Assembly (NCBI RefSeq): GCF_901472535.1
Contig: NZ_LR590470.1
Location: 62,001 to 126,000, forward strand
Length of the DNA: 64,000 bases
Source: Sphingobacterium daejeonense
GTDB taxonomy: Bacteria; Bacteroidota; Bacteroidia; Sphingobacteriales; Sphingobacteriaceae
Direction of reading: 5' to 3'
Position numbers and translations under genes: made by a program. Shown piece by piece: positions 18,519-26,711 of this stretch (position 1 is its first letter; each line of letters starts with the position of its first letter). The notes beneath the pieces are model-generated. The model made no database searches and had not been told where the DNA came from. It saw only the letters and a program-made list of their open reading frames with translations.

Positions 18519-19130
18519 ATGGAAGTTAACCGAAAGATTCTAGAAAAGAAATCGGATGTCGATTTGGAGAAATACTTAGTTCCAGAAAGTCGTTACGTAG
18601 CCACAGCCATGAGATATGCTTATGAAATTTTAAAAGAGAGGGGAAAAGTCTTCTCTGAGGATGAAGAGAAAAGGGTACTAAGCATGATTGAAAATTTGGA
18701 GGAAAAAGAAGCTTATTATATCCATCCTGACTATAAAGAGGCAGCGATGTATTTTTGTATACCTGGAGTGATAGGTATCATACTTTTGTTTGTTCGACCG
18801 GAGGGTTATGCTGCTGATAACTTCATATTGGATATTTTGAGTATAGCTGTTCAATTAATTCTAGCTTGGTTTACCAGTCGAGGGTTTCATTTTATGAAAT
18901 ACATCTGGATCATATTATTGATAACAAGTATTCCTTCATTAATTTCTGGCATTAATCAAACAAACTTTAATTTAATCCATATTGTTTTATTGCTAGGTCA
19001 GATTGCAATTCAAGTTTGGGCAATTATTATTCTATTCAAAATTCCTAAGAACTATAAACCTTTAAATGAAGAAAGCAAAACAATTAAATATGTTTTTAAT
19101 CTTGGTTTTTTCCTTGGTTTGGCTGGTTAA
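18519..19130 (+). CDS. Hypothetical four-helix membrane protein
   Basis: About 203 residues from ATG 18519 (MEVNRKILEKKSD). An acidic/basic helical cytoplasmic region (1-70) is followed by four hydrophobic helices (AMYFCIPGVIGIILLFV, a segment around ILDILSIAVQLILAW, YIWIILLITSIPSLI and IHIVLLLGQIAIQVWAIIIL). I do not recognise a family. It is first in a tightly packed five-gene unit. Its 3' end overlaps the next gene by 65 bases, which is unusually long and could mean an indel near 19080 or a later start for the next gene (ATG 19090). Confidence 0.6.
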   Translation: MEVNRKILEKKSDVDLEKYLVPESRYVATAMRYAYEILKERGKVFSEDEEKRVLSMIENLEEKEAYYIHPDYKEAAMYFCIPGVIGIILLFVRPEGYAADNFILDILSIAVQLILAWFTSRGFHFMKYIWIILLITSIPSLISGINQTNFNLIHIVLLLGQIAIQVWAIIILFKIPKNYKPLNEESKTIKYVFNLGFFLGLAG

Positions 19131-19455
19131 TGGCTTGATTTGTAAAATTTTAAATTTAGTTCCGAGACATCAAGAAATCGTTGCTGAGATATTGGGCCAG
19201 GAATACGCTAGGGAGATTACATTCTTGATCGGCTTAGGTGAAGTTGGGATGGCGATCTGGATATTTTCCCGTCGCTGGAGCCATTTTAGTGCGATGATGC
19301 AGATCATTCTAGTCGGTGTTATGAATATCTTGGAATTTTTCCTGGTCTCACATTTATTGCTATGGGAAAAATTCAATATTTTATTTGCATTTTGTTTTAT
19401 AATTTTAGTGTATTATCAAACATTCATCCTGGAACCGAAATTGGAAAATGAATAA
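19066..19455 (+). CDS. DoxX-like membrane protein
   Basis: A 129-residue protein with four hydrophobic helices and the DoxX-like pattern: VWLVNGLICKILNLVPRHQE near the N-terminus, IGLGEVGMAIWIFSRRW in helix 2, and a C-terminal FILEPK tail. DoxX-like proteins are small integral membrane proteins of uncertain role. The start may be ATG 19066 or 19090. It ends 3 bases before the DUF2071 gene, so translation is probably coupled. Confidence 0.75.
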   Translation: MKKAKQLNMFLILVFSLVWLVNGLICKILNLVPRHQEIVAEILGQEYAREITFLIGLGEVGMAIWIFSRRWSHFSAMMQIILVGVMNILEFFLVSHLLLWEKFNILFAFCFIILVYYQTFILEPKLENE

Positions 19456-19458
19456 TCC

Positions 19459-20197
19459 ATGACTAGCCTACTTCAATATCATCCTTTTGCTGTTTCTGCT
19501 TATTTTGTTTCATCAACGATTATAACATTTGCTGTTCCGAAGGAAGAATTGGAGCGGTTTGTTCCCGAGCCATTAACCTTGGACCTCCACAATGACCAAT
19601 GGGCATTTTTGACCATCGCTATGGTGGACACCAAGAATTTAAAACCCAAAGGGATGCCTGATTTTTTTGGAAAGGATTTCATATTGATCGGATATCGGAT
19701 TTTTGTGAGATATAAAACCTCAAAAGGTAAAAATCTCAGAGGGCTTTACATCATCAAGTCTGAAACCAATAAAGAATTTATGCGATTTTTTGGAAATATC
19801 TTCACTCGATATCATTATACGACTACTGATATCAAAAGAACCGCAGAAAATGATATTGTCGAAATAAGTTCCAAAAAGTCAAGATTTCATATTACATATC
19901 GCAAGGCATCAGGTGAGTTGACGCCCTTGCCAGAAAATTCGGTCTTCAGTTCATGGAAGGAGGCAAGGCGTTTTGCGGGGCCATTGCCGTTTACATTTGA
20001 GGTGGACTCGAAAAAAACGAGAAATATTATTGATCGAAGGAGTGCGACAAAATTGGGAACCTAGACCTATAGAGGTTCTTTCCGGTGATTTTGATTTTAT
20101 TAATAGTTTAGGTTTTGAGGATATCCGTTTATCCAATGCCTTCGAAATCACAGATATTCCATATTATTGGAAGAAAGGAAGCTTCGATAAATGGTAA
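19459..20197 (+). pseudogene. DUF2071 (YqjF-like) protein, single frameshift
   Basis: About 245 residues after repair. The first part carries DUF2071 features (FAVPKEELERFVPEPLTLDL, WAFLTIAMVDTKNLKPKGMP, GYRIFVRYKTSKGKNLRGLY). The frame breaks in an A7 run at about 20010-20017; with six A it continues SKKREILLIEGVRQNWEPRP through to GSFDKW. Nothing is lost, so a homopolymer error is likely. DUF2071 proteins are related to acetoacetate-decarboxylase-fold proteins, and the biochemical role is unknown. The stop overlaps the start of the methyltransferase. Confidence 0.8.
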
Positions 20198-20949
20198 TCA
20201 CAAGGAAAAAGTATCAAGGAGTGTTGAACATCGTCAAATTCAATTGGCACCAATATGTCATTGTTGCTGTATTGATCCTCTTATTCTTGAGTTTATCATT
20301 GTTTGTGAACGGTTTTTTTCACAATCTGTTTATTTGGGGAGCTATTTTGGCGTTTTTGGCTACCGTTGTTTCCTTATTGGTTTCTTACTATGTCTATGAT
20401 TATTCTAATTTGTATGAACTTGACTTTGTAGAAGTTCTTGACCAAGAAAAAGTCCTAAATATCAGTGCTGGTTTTGATGAAACGAGTGAAATCCTTTTGA
20501 AGAAGTTTCCCCATATTCAATTGACGATGGCAGATTTTTATGATCCACATGTCCATACAGAAGTTTCTATCAAACGTGCCCGCTTAGTCTATCCTTCACA
20601 TAAGGATACCATGTCTGTTAACACGGATTCTTTTCCTTTTAGGAATCAGTATTTTGATCGGTCGATCTGCATTTTCTCTGCGCATGAGATTCGGAATGAG
20701 GAAGAGCGAATTCAGTTTTTGCGAGAAATCAAAAACGTAACTAATTATGAGACTGGACAAATCATCATCACAGAACACTTACGGGATTTCGCAAATTTTT
20801 TAGCTTTCAATGTGGGGTTCTTACATTTCTATTCTTTGGATTCCTGGAAATATTGTTTTCGAGAAGCTGGATTGGAATTAGTTCAGGAAAAGAAAATCAA
20901 TCCTTTTGTATCCACCTTTATTCTTAGGCCAAATGGAACTTCAAATTAG
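20191..20949 (+). CDS. Membrane-anchored SAM-dependent methyltransferase
   Basis: A 252-residue protein. Two N-terminal hydrophobic helices (about 23-45 and 48-70) are followed by a class I methyltransferase domain: motif I is degenerate (VLNISAGFDETSEIL), followed by an acidic post-I residue (LTMADFYDPHV), then VNTDSFPFRNQYFDRSICIF and a C-terminal half with IIITEHLRDF. Methyltransferases with this anchoring may act on a membrane lipid or quinone (inference). It overlaps DUF2071 by 7 bases and the next gene by 17 bases. Confidence 0.75.
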   Translation: MVITRKKYQGVLNIVKFNWHQYVIVAVLILLFLSLSLFVNGFFHNLFIWGAILAFLATVVSLLVSYYVYDYSNLYELDFVEVLDQEKVLNISAGFDETSEILLKKFPHIQLTMADFYDPHVHTEVSIKRARLVYPSHKDTMSVNTDSFPFRNQYFDRSICIFSAHEIRNEEERIQFLREIKNVTNYETGQIIITEHLRDFANFLAFNVGFLHFYSLDSWKYCFREAGLELVQEKKINPFVSTFILRPNGTSN

Positions 20950-21339
20950 AATTGTTGGGGCGTTGCTTATGGGTTTGGCATGTTTACATATCATATTTCC
21001 CAAGTATTTTGATTGGAAGAATGATTTGTCTGGGATACAACTTATAAATCAGTCTTTAATGAAGGTTCATACCTTTTTTATTGGATTGACTGTGTTTATG
21101 ATGGGCTGTTGTGTTTTACATCATCAGAGGATTTGTTACAAACTTCGTTGGGGAATAAAATTTGTTTAGGGTTAGGAATTTTTTGGTTAATCAGGTTGTT
21201 GTTTCAATTTTTTGTTTATCCGTCAGCCTTGTGGAAAGGGAAAAAATTTGAGACAACGATACATATCCTTGCTGTAATTTTTTGGGGATACTTGTGCTAT
21301 GTATTCATTTTCGGCTATTTTTCTTCTATTTCATCATAA
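20933..21339 (+). pseudogene. Hypothetical membrane protein, single frameshift
   Basis: ATG 20933 (MELQIRIVGALLMGLACLHI) opens a protein that breaks at about 21119; adding one T to the TTTT run there continues it as TSSEDLLQTSLGNKICLGL to the end at 21339. The repaired product has about 135 residues and four hydrophobic helices. No family is recognised. It is the last gene of the five-gene unit. Topology resembles DoxX/DUF4149-like small membrane proteins, but no name is justified. Confidence 0.6.
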
Positions 21340-21457
21340 AAGGATTGGTTCTATGAAAAACTTTAGAGAATACTCTCTAGTTTGTAAAATTTATGATAAA
21401 TTTATAAATGTTGTAACATTATTTTAATGATCACTAGGTAATTACAGATGACTTGTG

Positions 21458-21465
21458 TAAATTTG
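21458..21465 (+). promoter_or_regulatory. Candidate -7 element (TAAATTTG)
   Basis: It matches TAnnTTTG and lies 78 bases before the ATG of the 21544 gene. A clear TTG at the right -33 spacing was not seen, so confidence is limited. Confidence 0.35.
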
Positions 21466-21543
21466 TAGCTACAAAATGAAACTATTCGGTAGATTTAATC
21501 ATAAGTTTACAAACAAAGGTTCAGGTATTAATTGTAGCATGTT

Positions 21544-21810
21544 ATGGAAAGCAGAAAAAACACCGACATCACTTTATCAGAATTAGCTTTACAACGTAAA
21601 ATATCTTATGCAATCATCTTTGGTGGTACCATTGTTATGGCGATCTTGATTGCCATGGTTGGACTTTTTGTTAAGAAAGACGTTGATTTAGCAATGATTG
21701 TTTTAGTAACTGCAACTATTTTGAGTATTATTCCTTCCATTTTGAAGCTGAATAAAATCAATGCAATCATTAAAGCTAAAGAATCTGATGTAGTTTATTC
21801 TAGATCATAG
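21544..21810 (+). CDS. Small two-helix membrane protein
   Basis: 88 residues: a short polar N-terminus, two transmembrane helices (YAIIFGGTIVMAILIAMVGL and LAMIVLVTATILSIIPSI) and a KLNKINAIIKAKE tail. The layout recalls small Bacteroidota proteins sometimes labelled redox-active disulfide protein 2, but no cysteines are present, so that label would be empty. It converges on the 21816 gene with only 5 bases between the stops. Confidence 0.6.
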   Translation: MESRKNTDITLSELALQRKISYAIIFGGTIVMAILIAMVGLFVKKDVDLAMIVLVTATILSIIPSILKLNKINAIIKAKESDVVYSRS

Positions 21811-21815
21811 CTGGT

Positions 21816-22685
21816 CTATTCTGTAGGCATTGCAAGATATATCTCATTTTTGGACAAAATCTTCCCGTTTTTGGCGGATGGAATTAACCCGACACCATTC
21901 ATATCATTATATACTTTATAAATAAAGTAATTATCGCCTTTTTTGAAAGGTCCGATATCCTCTGTCATAGGTATCATTACGGTATTATTGTCAAAGTACT
22001 TCACTTCAATTTCTATTTCCTCATTAATAAGTGCAAAATCTTGATCTTCAGCAAAGAATATCTTAAGGGCTTCACCTGCAGGATTTGTTCCTGGTTGTGT
22101 CCCGGAGGGCATTTGAATCAATGATTTACCTTTGATGTCATCTGACTTTTTAGCTACCAATGGTTGATTCACAAACTCTTGATTGAAGGTCGCAGTCTGG
22201 GAATTTGGTTCCAACCATTCATTAAAAACATCAACCTTAAAAGAGAAGGGTGTTTTGGAACCATAGATTAGGTAGGGTTCTTCAACACGATTTTCTCCAG
22301 TCAATGGAGATAATTTTTCTTCTTTGAAAACATTAAATTCATTCTTGTCAAATCCAATATGGATTCCTGCTAAGTCCTTTGGATCAGCATAATTAAAAGA
22401 TAGTTTCGCATTAATTTTTCCATCCTTTTCTTCAAATGTCAAAGTTTTATTCTGAAAAGGTTCTAATTCTTTGACCCAGTTCAGCTCGTTTGCTGTAAGT
22501 TTGCGGTATTCTTCAGTTTGTTTGACATCTTTAATATCTGTAGCGGATATTAAGTTTTCTTGAAAGATGACAACCTCTTTTTTTATAGGATCTACTGTTA
22601 CTGTTGCTTTTTCAGCGATTAATCCGGGTTGCTCACGCATAAAGAAAGTTCCCAAGATGATATATATAATTTTAATTACTTCCAT
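21816..22685 (-). CDS. Unrecognised exported or anchored beta-rich protein
   Basis: A 289-residue protein with a hydrophobic N-terminus (IKIIYIILGTFFM) that may be an uncleaved anchor, followed by a soluble, acidic, beta-rich body. I recognise no family. The gene begins 4 bases after the stop of the 22690 gene, so the two are probably translated together. No cysteine lipobox or catalytic motif is visible. A secreted-substrate or effector role is possible but speculative. Confidence 0.6.
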   Translation of the reverse strand: MEVIKIIYIILGTFFMREQPGLIAEKATVTVDPIKKEVVIFQENLISATDIKDVKQTEEYRKLTANELNWVKELEPFQNKTLTFEEKDGKINAKLSFNYADPKDLAGIHIGFDKNEFNVFKEEKLSPLTGENRVEEPYLIYGSKTPFSFKVDVFNEWLEPNSQTATFNQEFVNQPLVAKKSDDIKGKSLIQMPSGTQPGTNPAGEALKIFFAEDQDFALINEEIEIEVKYFDNNTVMIPMTEDIGPFKKGDNYFIYKVYNDMNGVGLIPSAKNGKILSKNEIYLAMPTE

Positions 22686-22689
22686 TTTT

Positions 22690-23223
22690 TCATTCGAATT
22701 GTTGTGTTAACTTTTCAAGTTTTGAATCCGCTTCATTTAATAAGTCTGGGTCAATCTGCAATACCTTGTCGTATTTATTGAGCAGACCCTGTTTATTTTG
22801 TATTTGAATATATGCCATTACTGTACCATCACCCCAAAGATGGTCATAAATAAATGCATCTCCAGTATCTGATTCGTCAGTGTATGTTGCTAGGTCTTTG
22901 ATCCAAGAAAGCATAGGTAAGATCTCGTCGTAATTTTGAGAATATTGGAGAGACATAAAATACCAGATGTTTTTTTCTTCATCGTATTCCTGTTGACATA
23001 TGGCATAATCATCCTGTAGCAGATTATTCAATAGGTGTCTATTGGACTCGACATTAAAAGCAGGTATATTATCTAAATCTGTTTTACCGTACATCATCCT
23101 GGAATCCCACCAATCTAGCCAATTTGAATTCAAGGTGCTTGATTTTGGTCGTGCATCTAAAAATGCATTAAGATTTTCCTTTGAGATCTTAACTTTTAAA
23201 AATAAAGAATTTAGTTCAGACAT
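22690..23223 (-). CDS. Unrecognised cytoplasmic protein
   Basis: A 177-residue acidic protein without signal peptide or membrane segment. Trp-rich segments are visible (STLNSNWLDWWDSRMMYGKT, MLSWIKDLATYTDESDTGDA). The size, acidity and aromatic content recall immunity proteins and SUKH/Imm-type small proteins, but no specific family is recognised. It is the first gene of a pair with 21816. The start ATG 23223 is the first in frame. Confidence 0.6.
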   Translation of the reverse strand: MSELNSLFLKVKISKENLNAFLDARPKSSTLNSNWLDWWDSRMMYGKTDLDNIPAFNVESNRHLLNNLLQDDYAICQQEYDEEKNIWYFMSLQYSQNYDEILPMLSWIKDLATYTDESDTGDAFIYDHLWGDGTVMAYIQIQNKQGLLNKYDKVLQIDPDLLNEADSKLEKLTQQFE

Positions 23224-23458
23224 AATCTTATGATTTTTAGTTTAAGGAGTTTTCGACTCAATAATTTATATTGAAGTTAGGTTTTAATGCGTATATTTTA
23301 GAGGAATCTTGTATATACAATGTATATACATAAACTTTAATAAATTGATATTCAACAGATTGGTTTGCTTGGCTAGGTTTTTGATGATTTAGATTTTAAT
23401 TGAATCAATTGAAAAAATTAATAGATTGCCATTACCAATTTTGGGCTCATTTATCTTT

Positions 23459-25269
23459 ATGAAAAACATATTATTTATACTTCTTTTTCTGAGTACTTCG
23501 GTTTCATATGGTCAAGGTTTGCTCAAAGGGACGTCTGATGTTCTTCGGAAAATAGATCAGCTGAACTTGAAAAATCAGGATGATGAATCATTAAAGATAT
23601 TGGATCAAGCCTTAAAAAATCCTGCTAACGGTCCTGACGACTTAATATACCTATATACTTACAAAAGTGGAATTCTTTTGGATAGGGATAGTTTAAAATT
23701 GAACAGTAATTTGGTTGATCAAATTTTTGTCCAAGCTCAAAAAACTACTGATTCTGTATCTCAAGCTATGGCTTTGCGATCAAGAGCTTATTTAAATAGT
23801 TATTTAAACTTAACTGACCAAGTTATAAAAGACTCTAAGGATGCCTTGAAATTATTGGAGTCCAAGAAGGACCAAAACAGACTGAAATATTATTTGAACT
23901 ATTTGATATATGCTACTTATAGTGGTTGGAATGAAAGTGACAAAATGGAGCATTATATCAAAGAATGCGAAAAATATGCATTGGCGGAGAACAATCAAAA
24001 CTTTATAGCGAATGTATATTTGGGATACTCGAGTGTTTTCCTGAATCGATACCGTAAGGATAAGGTGAAATCTGATTTGGACAGTAATTATTTTTATCTA
24101 CAAAAGGCCTATCATTTATTTGAGAGATATCCGGAGGAGGTGAGCAGTAATACCTTTGTGATTGCATGTATCAATATGGCGAACTATTTACTGGAATTTT
24201 CAGAGGGGCCTGTTTCAGATCGGAAGGAAACGGCTTATAGATATTTAGCTAAAGCGGAAGAGGAGCTGAAGCATGACCGCGCAAGATTCAGTCGATGGAT
24301 CAATATATATGGGATTAAGAGCGATTTTGCCCTGAAAGAGGGTAATATTCCATTAGCTGAACAGTATTTGTTGGAGGCGATCAACCGATTGGATACCAGA
24401 AAGGACAATAATTTATTGCGTCTTTGAATATTCAGTTTACAAACATTTGTCTGATATTTCTGAGAAAAAAGGAGATTTAAATTCAGCACTTAACTATCAG
24501 AAGAAGTCGGAATCTATATTAAAACAGAATTTCGACCAACAACAGATTGCGAGTGCTCAGAAATTGGAAGTTCAATATGAGACTGAGAAGAAGGATGAGC
24601 AATTAAAGTTATTGGGTGAAACGGCAGCGTTGAGGCAGCGCCAGAACTATTTATATGGTGGCTTGGCCGTTTTGGCGATGTTGGGATTGGCTTTTATGTT
24701 TCGTTCGTATCATTTTAAGCTGCGTTATTCCATCGAGCGTGAAAAGCAATTGTCGAAGGAAAAAGAGGATGCTGAGCGCAATGCAGAGATGCAGGTAAGG
24801 TTGGAAAAAGAGGAACAAGCGAGGTTGAAGGCCGAGCAAGATTTGCTTGAATTAAAGCATTCGCAGTTGCAGAAGGAAGCCTTGGCAAACTCACTGATCA
24901 TTGATCATAAAAATGATATGCTGAAGCAGATTCAGAGCAAACTGCAGGATGGCGATTCAAGGGACATACAGAAATTATTGAAGGAAGAGACCTTGTTGAA
25001 TGCCGACTTTGAGGACATAAAGTGGCAGATCCAGCAATTGCATCCGACATTTTTCTCCCAACTGATTGAACGGGCAAATCAAAAACTGACACCATTGGAT
25101 TTGAGGTACTGTGCCTATATTTATTTACAGATGTCGACCAAGCAAATTGCCCAGGTTTTTGCATGTTGAGGCTCAATCAGTACGGATGTTCAAATATAGA
25201 TTGAAACAGAAATTTGGCCTATCAAAGGAAAGTGATTTAGAAACTTTTTTGCAAGAGGTAGGTTCCTAA
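23459..25269 (+). pseudogene. TPR regulator with transmembrane helix and LuxR-like HTH, two frameshifts
   Basis: After repair, about 600 residues: signal peptide (MKNILFILLFLSTSVSYGQG), tetratricopeptide-like helical repeats to about 370, a transmembrane helix (YLYGGLAVLAMLGLAFMFRS), a coiled coil and a C-terminal helix-turn-helix (LDLRYCAYIYLQMSTKQIAQ, then SVRMFKYRLKQKFGLSKESD). It is of the type often encoded near SusCD genes in this phylum. The frames break at about 24420 and at 25160-25165; removing one T at the second site gives QIAQVLHVEAQSVRMFKYRL. The convergent susD gene is a plausible target, though unproven. Confidence 0.8.
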
Positions 25270-25274
25270 AAATC

Positions 25275-25306
25275 AAAAAGCTCCAAAATGTTTTTGGAGC
25301 TTTTTT
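25275..25306. terminator. Bidirectional terminator
   Basis: AAAAAGCTCCAAAA pairs perfectly with TTTTGGAGCTTTTT around TGT, between the TPR regulator and susD, which converge. Confidence 0.88.
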
Positions 25307-25326
25307 AATAATAATATAATCTAGTT

Positions 25327-26700
25327 TTAGTAACCTGGATTTTGTGTTAATCCACCACCCAATGAAATTTGAGCTGTTGGAATAGGGTAAACCAAAAACT
25401 GTTCATTAGTCAAATTATATTTTCTCATTGCCAGTTTCGTTCTGACATAATCGAACCAAGTTTCACCTTCGAACATCAATTCGCGTTCTTTTTCTTCCTG
25501 TACACCAGTAATAAAGTTCGCCAAGTTGCTGAAGCTAGTGATTGGCTGTACTACTCCGGCACGTTCTTGTACCATCTTCAGTGAGTTATAAGCTGCTTGG
25601 CTCACGCTGTTGTCCACTCTAGCTTTTGCTTCAGCATGGATCAGGTAAACCTCTGCTAAACGGATCGCTGGTACATTTTGACTAGCAGGAGAGAAATTAG
25701 GGTATTTACCCATAAAATAATTGTCATTACTTCCTTTCTTGATAGTAAATGCTTTTCGCTTGTCTGCATCTTTGTAGATATCAAGCACCGTTGAATCTTT
25801 TGCAAAGAACAATACCGAAGGGTTGTCATTTGAAACTGCTGCCAAAGTATTGGTCGCTTGGTCATCAAACTGTATTTCAAATATTGCTTCGTTGGTATTT
25901 TGCGTGGTGAAGATGGTTGTAAAATCTTGCACCAAATTATATCCGCCAGCCGTGATAACTTCGTTAGCCAAGTCCGCTGCTTTCTTGTAGTCATTGGTGA
26001 ATGAAGCTTCGTACAGATAAACCTTTGCTAACAGAGCTTTTGCTCCATAGTGTGATGCTCTACCTCTAGCGGCATCTCCTGAATATGGATTTTCCTTTGG
26101 TAGGTCAGCAATTGCTTCGGTTAAGTCTTTTACGATTTGAGCATAGGTTTCTTTTTTCTCCACTTGCGGAGTTGCTAAATCATCTCCTTCTTTTGTTGCA
26201 GTAAGTTTCAAAGGGATTCTATCAAATGCACGCACCAAGAAGAAATAGTTGAATGCTCTTAAGAATTTTGCTTCCGCTATGAACAGCTTCTTTTTATCAT
26301 CAGAGATCATTGAAGCATCCATTTTAGGAACTTCGTCGATGATATTGTTAGCGGCATTGATAGTTGCATATAGCGCTTGCCATAAATTGGATGTCCACGG
26401 ATTATTAGCTTGTACTTCATGGGCTGCAAACATTTCGTATTCTGGGAATACGGCTGAATGTCTGACATGGACCGCTGAGAATTCGGGAACTATAATGGTA
26501 GACTGACCCCAGGAGAATGAATTCATCATGGACCTATATGCGCCGATAACAGCGGCATTTGCATTGGTTTCAGAATTGAAGAATTCGTCTTGAGCAATTT
26601 GTCCTAAAGGATCTTTGTCTAAGAATTTATTACATGATGTACTTGCAAAAGCCATCAATGCAACGAATGTTAAGGATAATATTCTATTTTTCATTTTCAT
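25327..26700 (-). CDS. SusD/RagB family outer-membrane lipoprotein
   Basis: A 457-residue lipoprotein (signal ending MAFASTSCNKFLDKDPLGQ) of the SusD/RagB family, the extracellular lid that hands glycans or other ligands to a SusC barrel. The typical N-terminus (FLDKDPLGQIAQDEFFNSET), TPR-like core (AEAKFLRAFNYFFLVRAF, YGAKALLAKVYLYEASF) and C-terminus (LAEVYLIHAEAKARV, ending LVYPIPTAQISLGGGLTQNP) are present. It follows susC by 11 bases. No glycoside hydrolase is adjacent, so the ligand is unknown. Confidence 0.93.
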   Translation of the reverse strand: MKMKNRILSLTFVALMAFASTSCNKFLDKDPLGQIAQDEFFNSETNANAAVIGAYRSMMNSFSWGQSTIIVPEFSAVHVRHSAVFPEYEMFAAHEVQANNPWTSNLWQALYATINAANNIIDEVPKMDASMISDDKKKLFIAEAKFLRAFNYFFLVRAFDRIPLKLTATKEGDDLATPQVEKKETYAQIVKDLTEAIADLPKENPYSGDAARGRASHYGAKALLAKVYLYEASFTNDYKKAADLANEVITAGGYNLVQDFTTIFTTQNTNEAIFEIQFDDQATNTLAAVSNDNPSVLFFAKDSTVLDIYKDADKRKAFTIKKGSNDNYFMGKYPNFSPASQNVPAIRLAEVYLIHAEAKARVDNSVSQAAYNSLKMVQERAGVVQPITSFSNLANFITGVQEEKERELMFEGETWFDYVRTKLAMRKYNLTNEQFLVYPIPTAQISLGGGLTQNPGY

Positions 26701-26711
26701 TTTTGAGGCTT

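Noticed and set aside
21476-21586. 36-codon ORF overlapping the start of the 21544 gene in another frame
   Set aside because: It has no ribosome-binding or promoter advantage over the annotated gene and no recognisable content.
21544-21810. Redox-active disulfide protein 2 label
   Set aside because: The protein has no cysteine, so a redox role is not supported despite similar topology.
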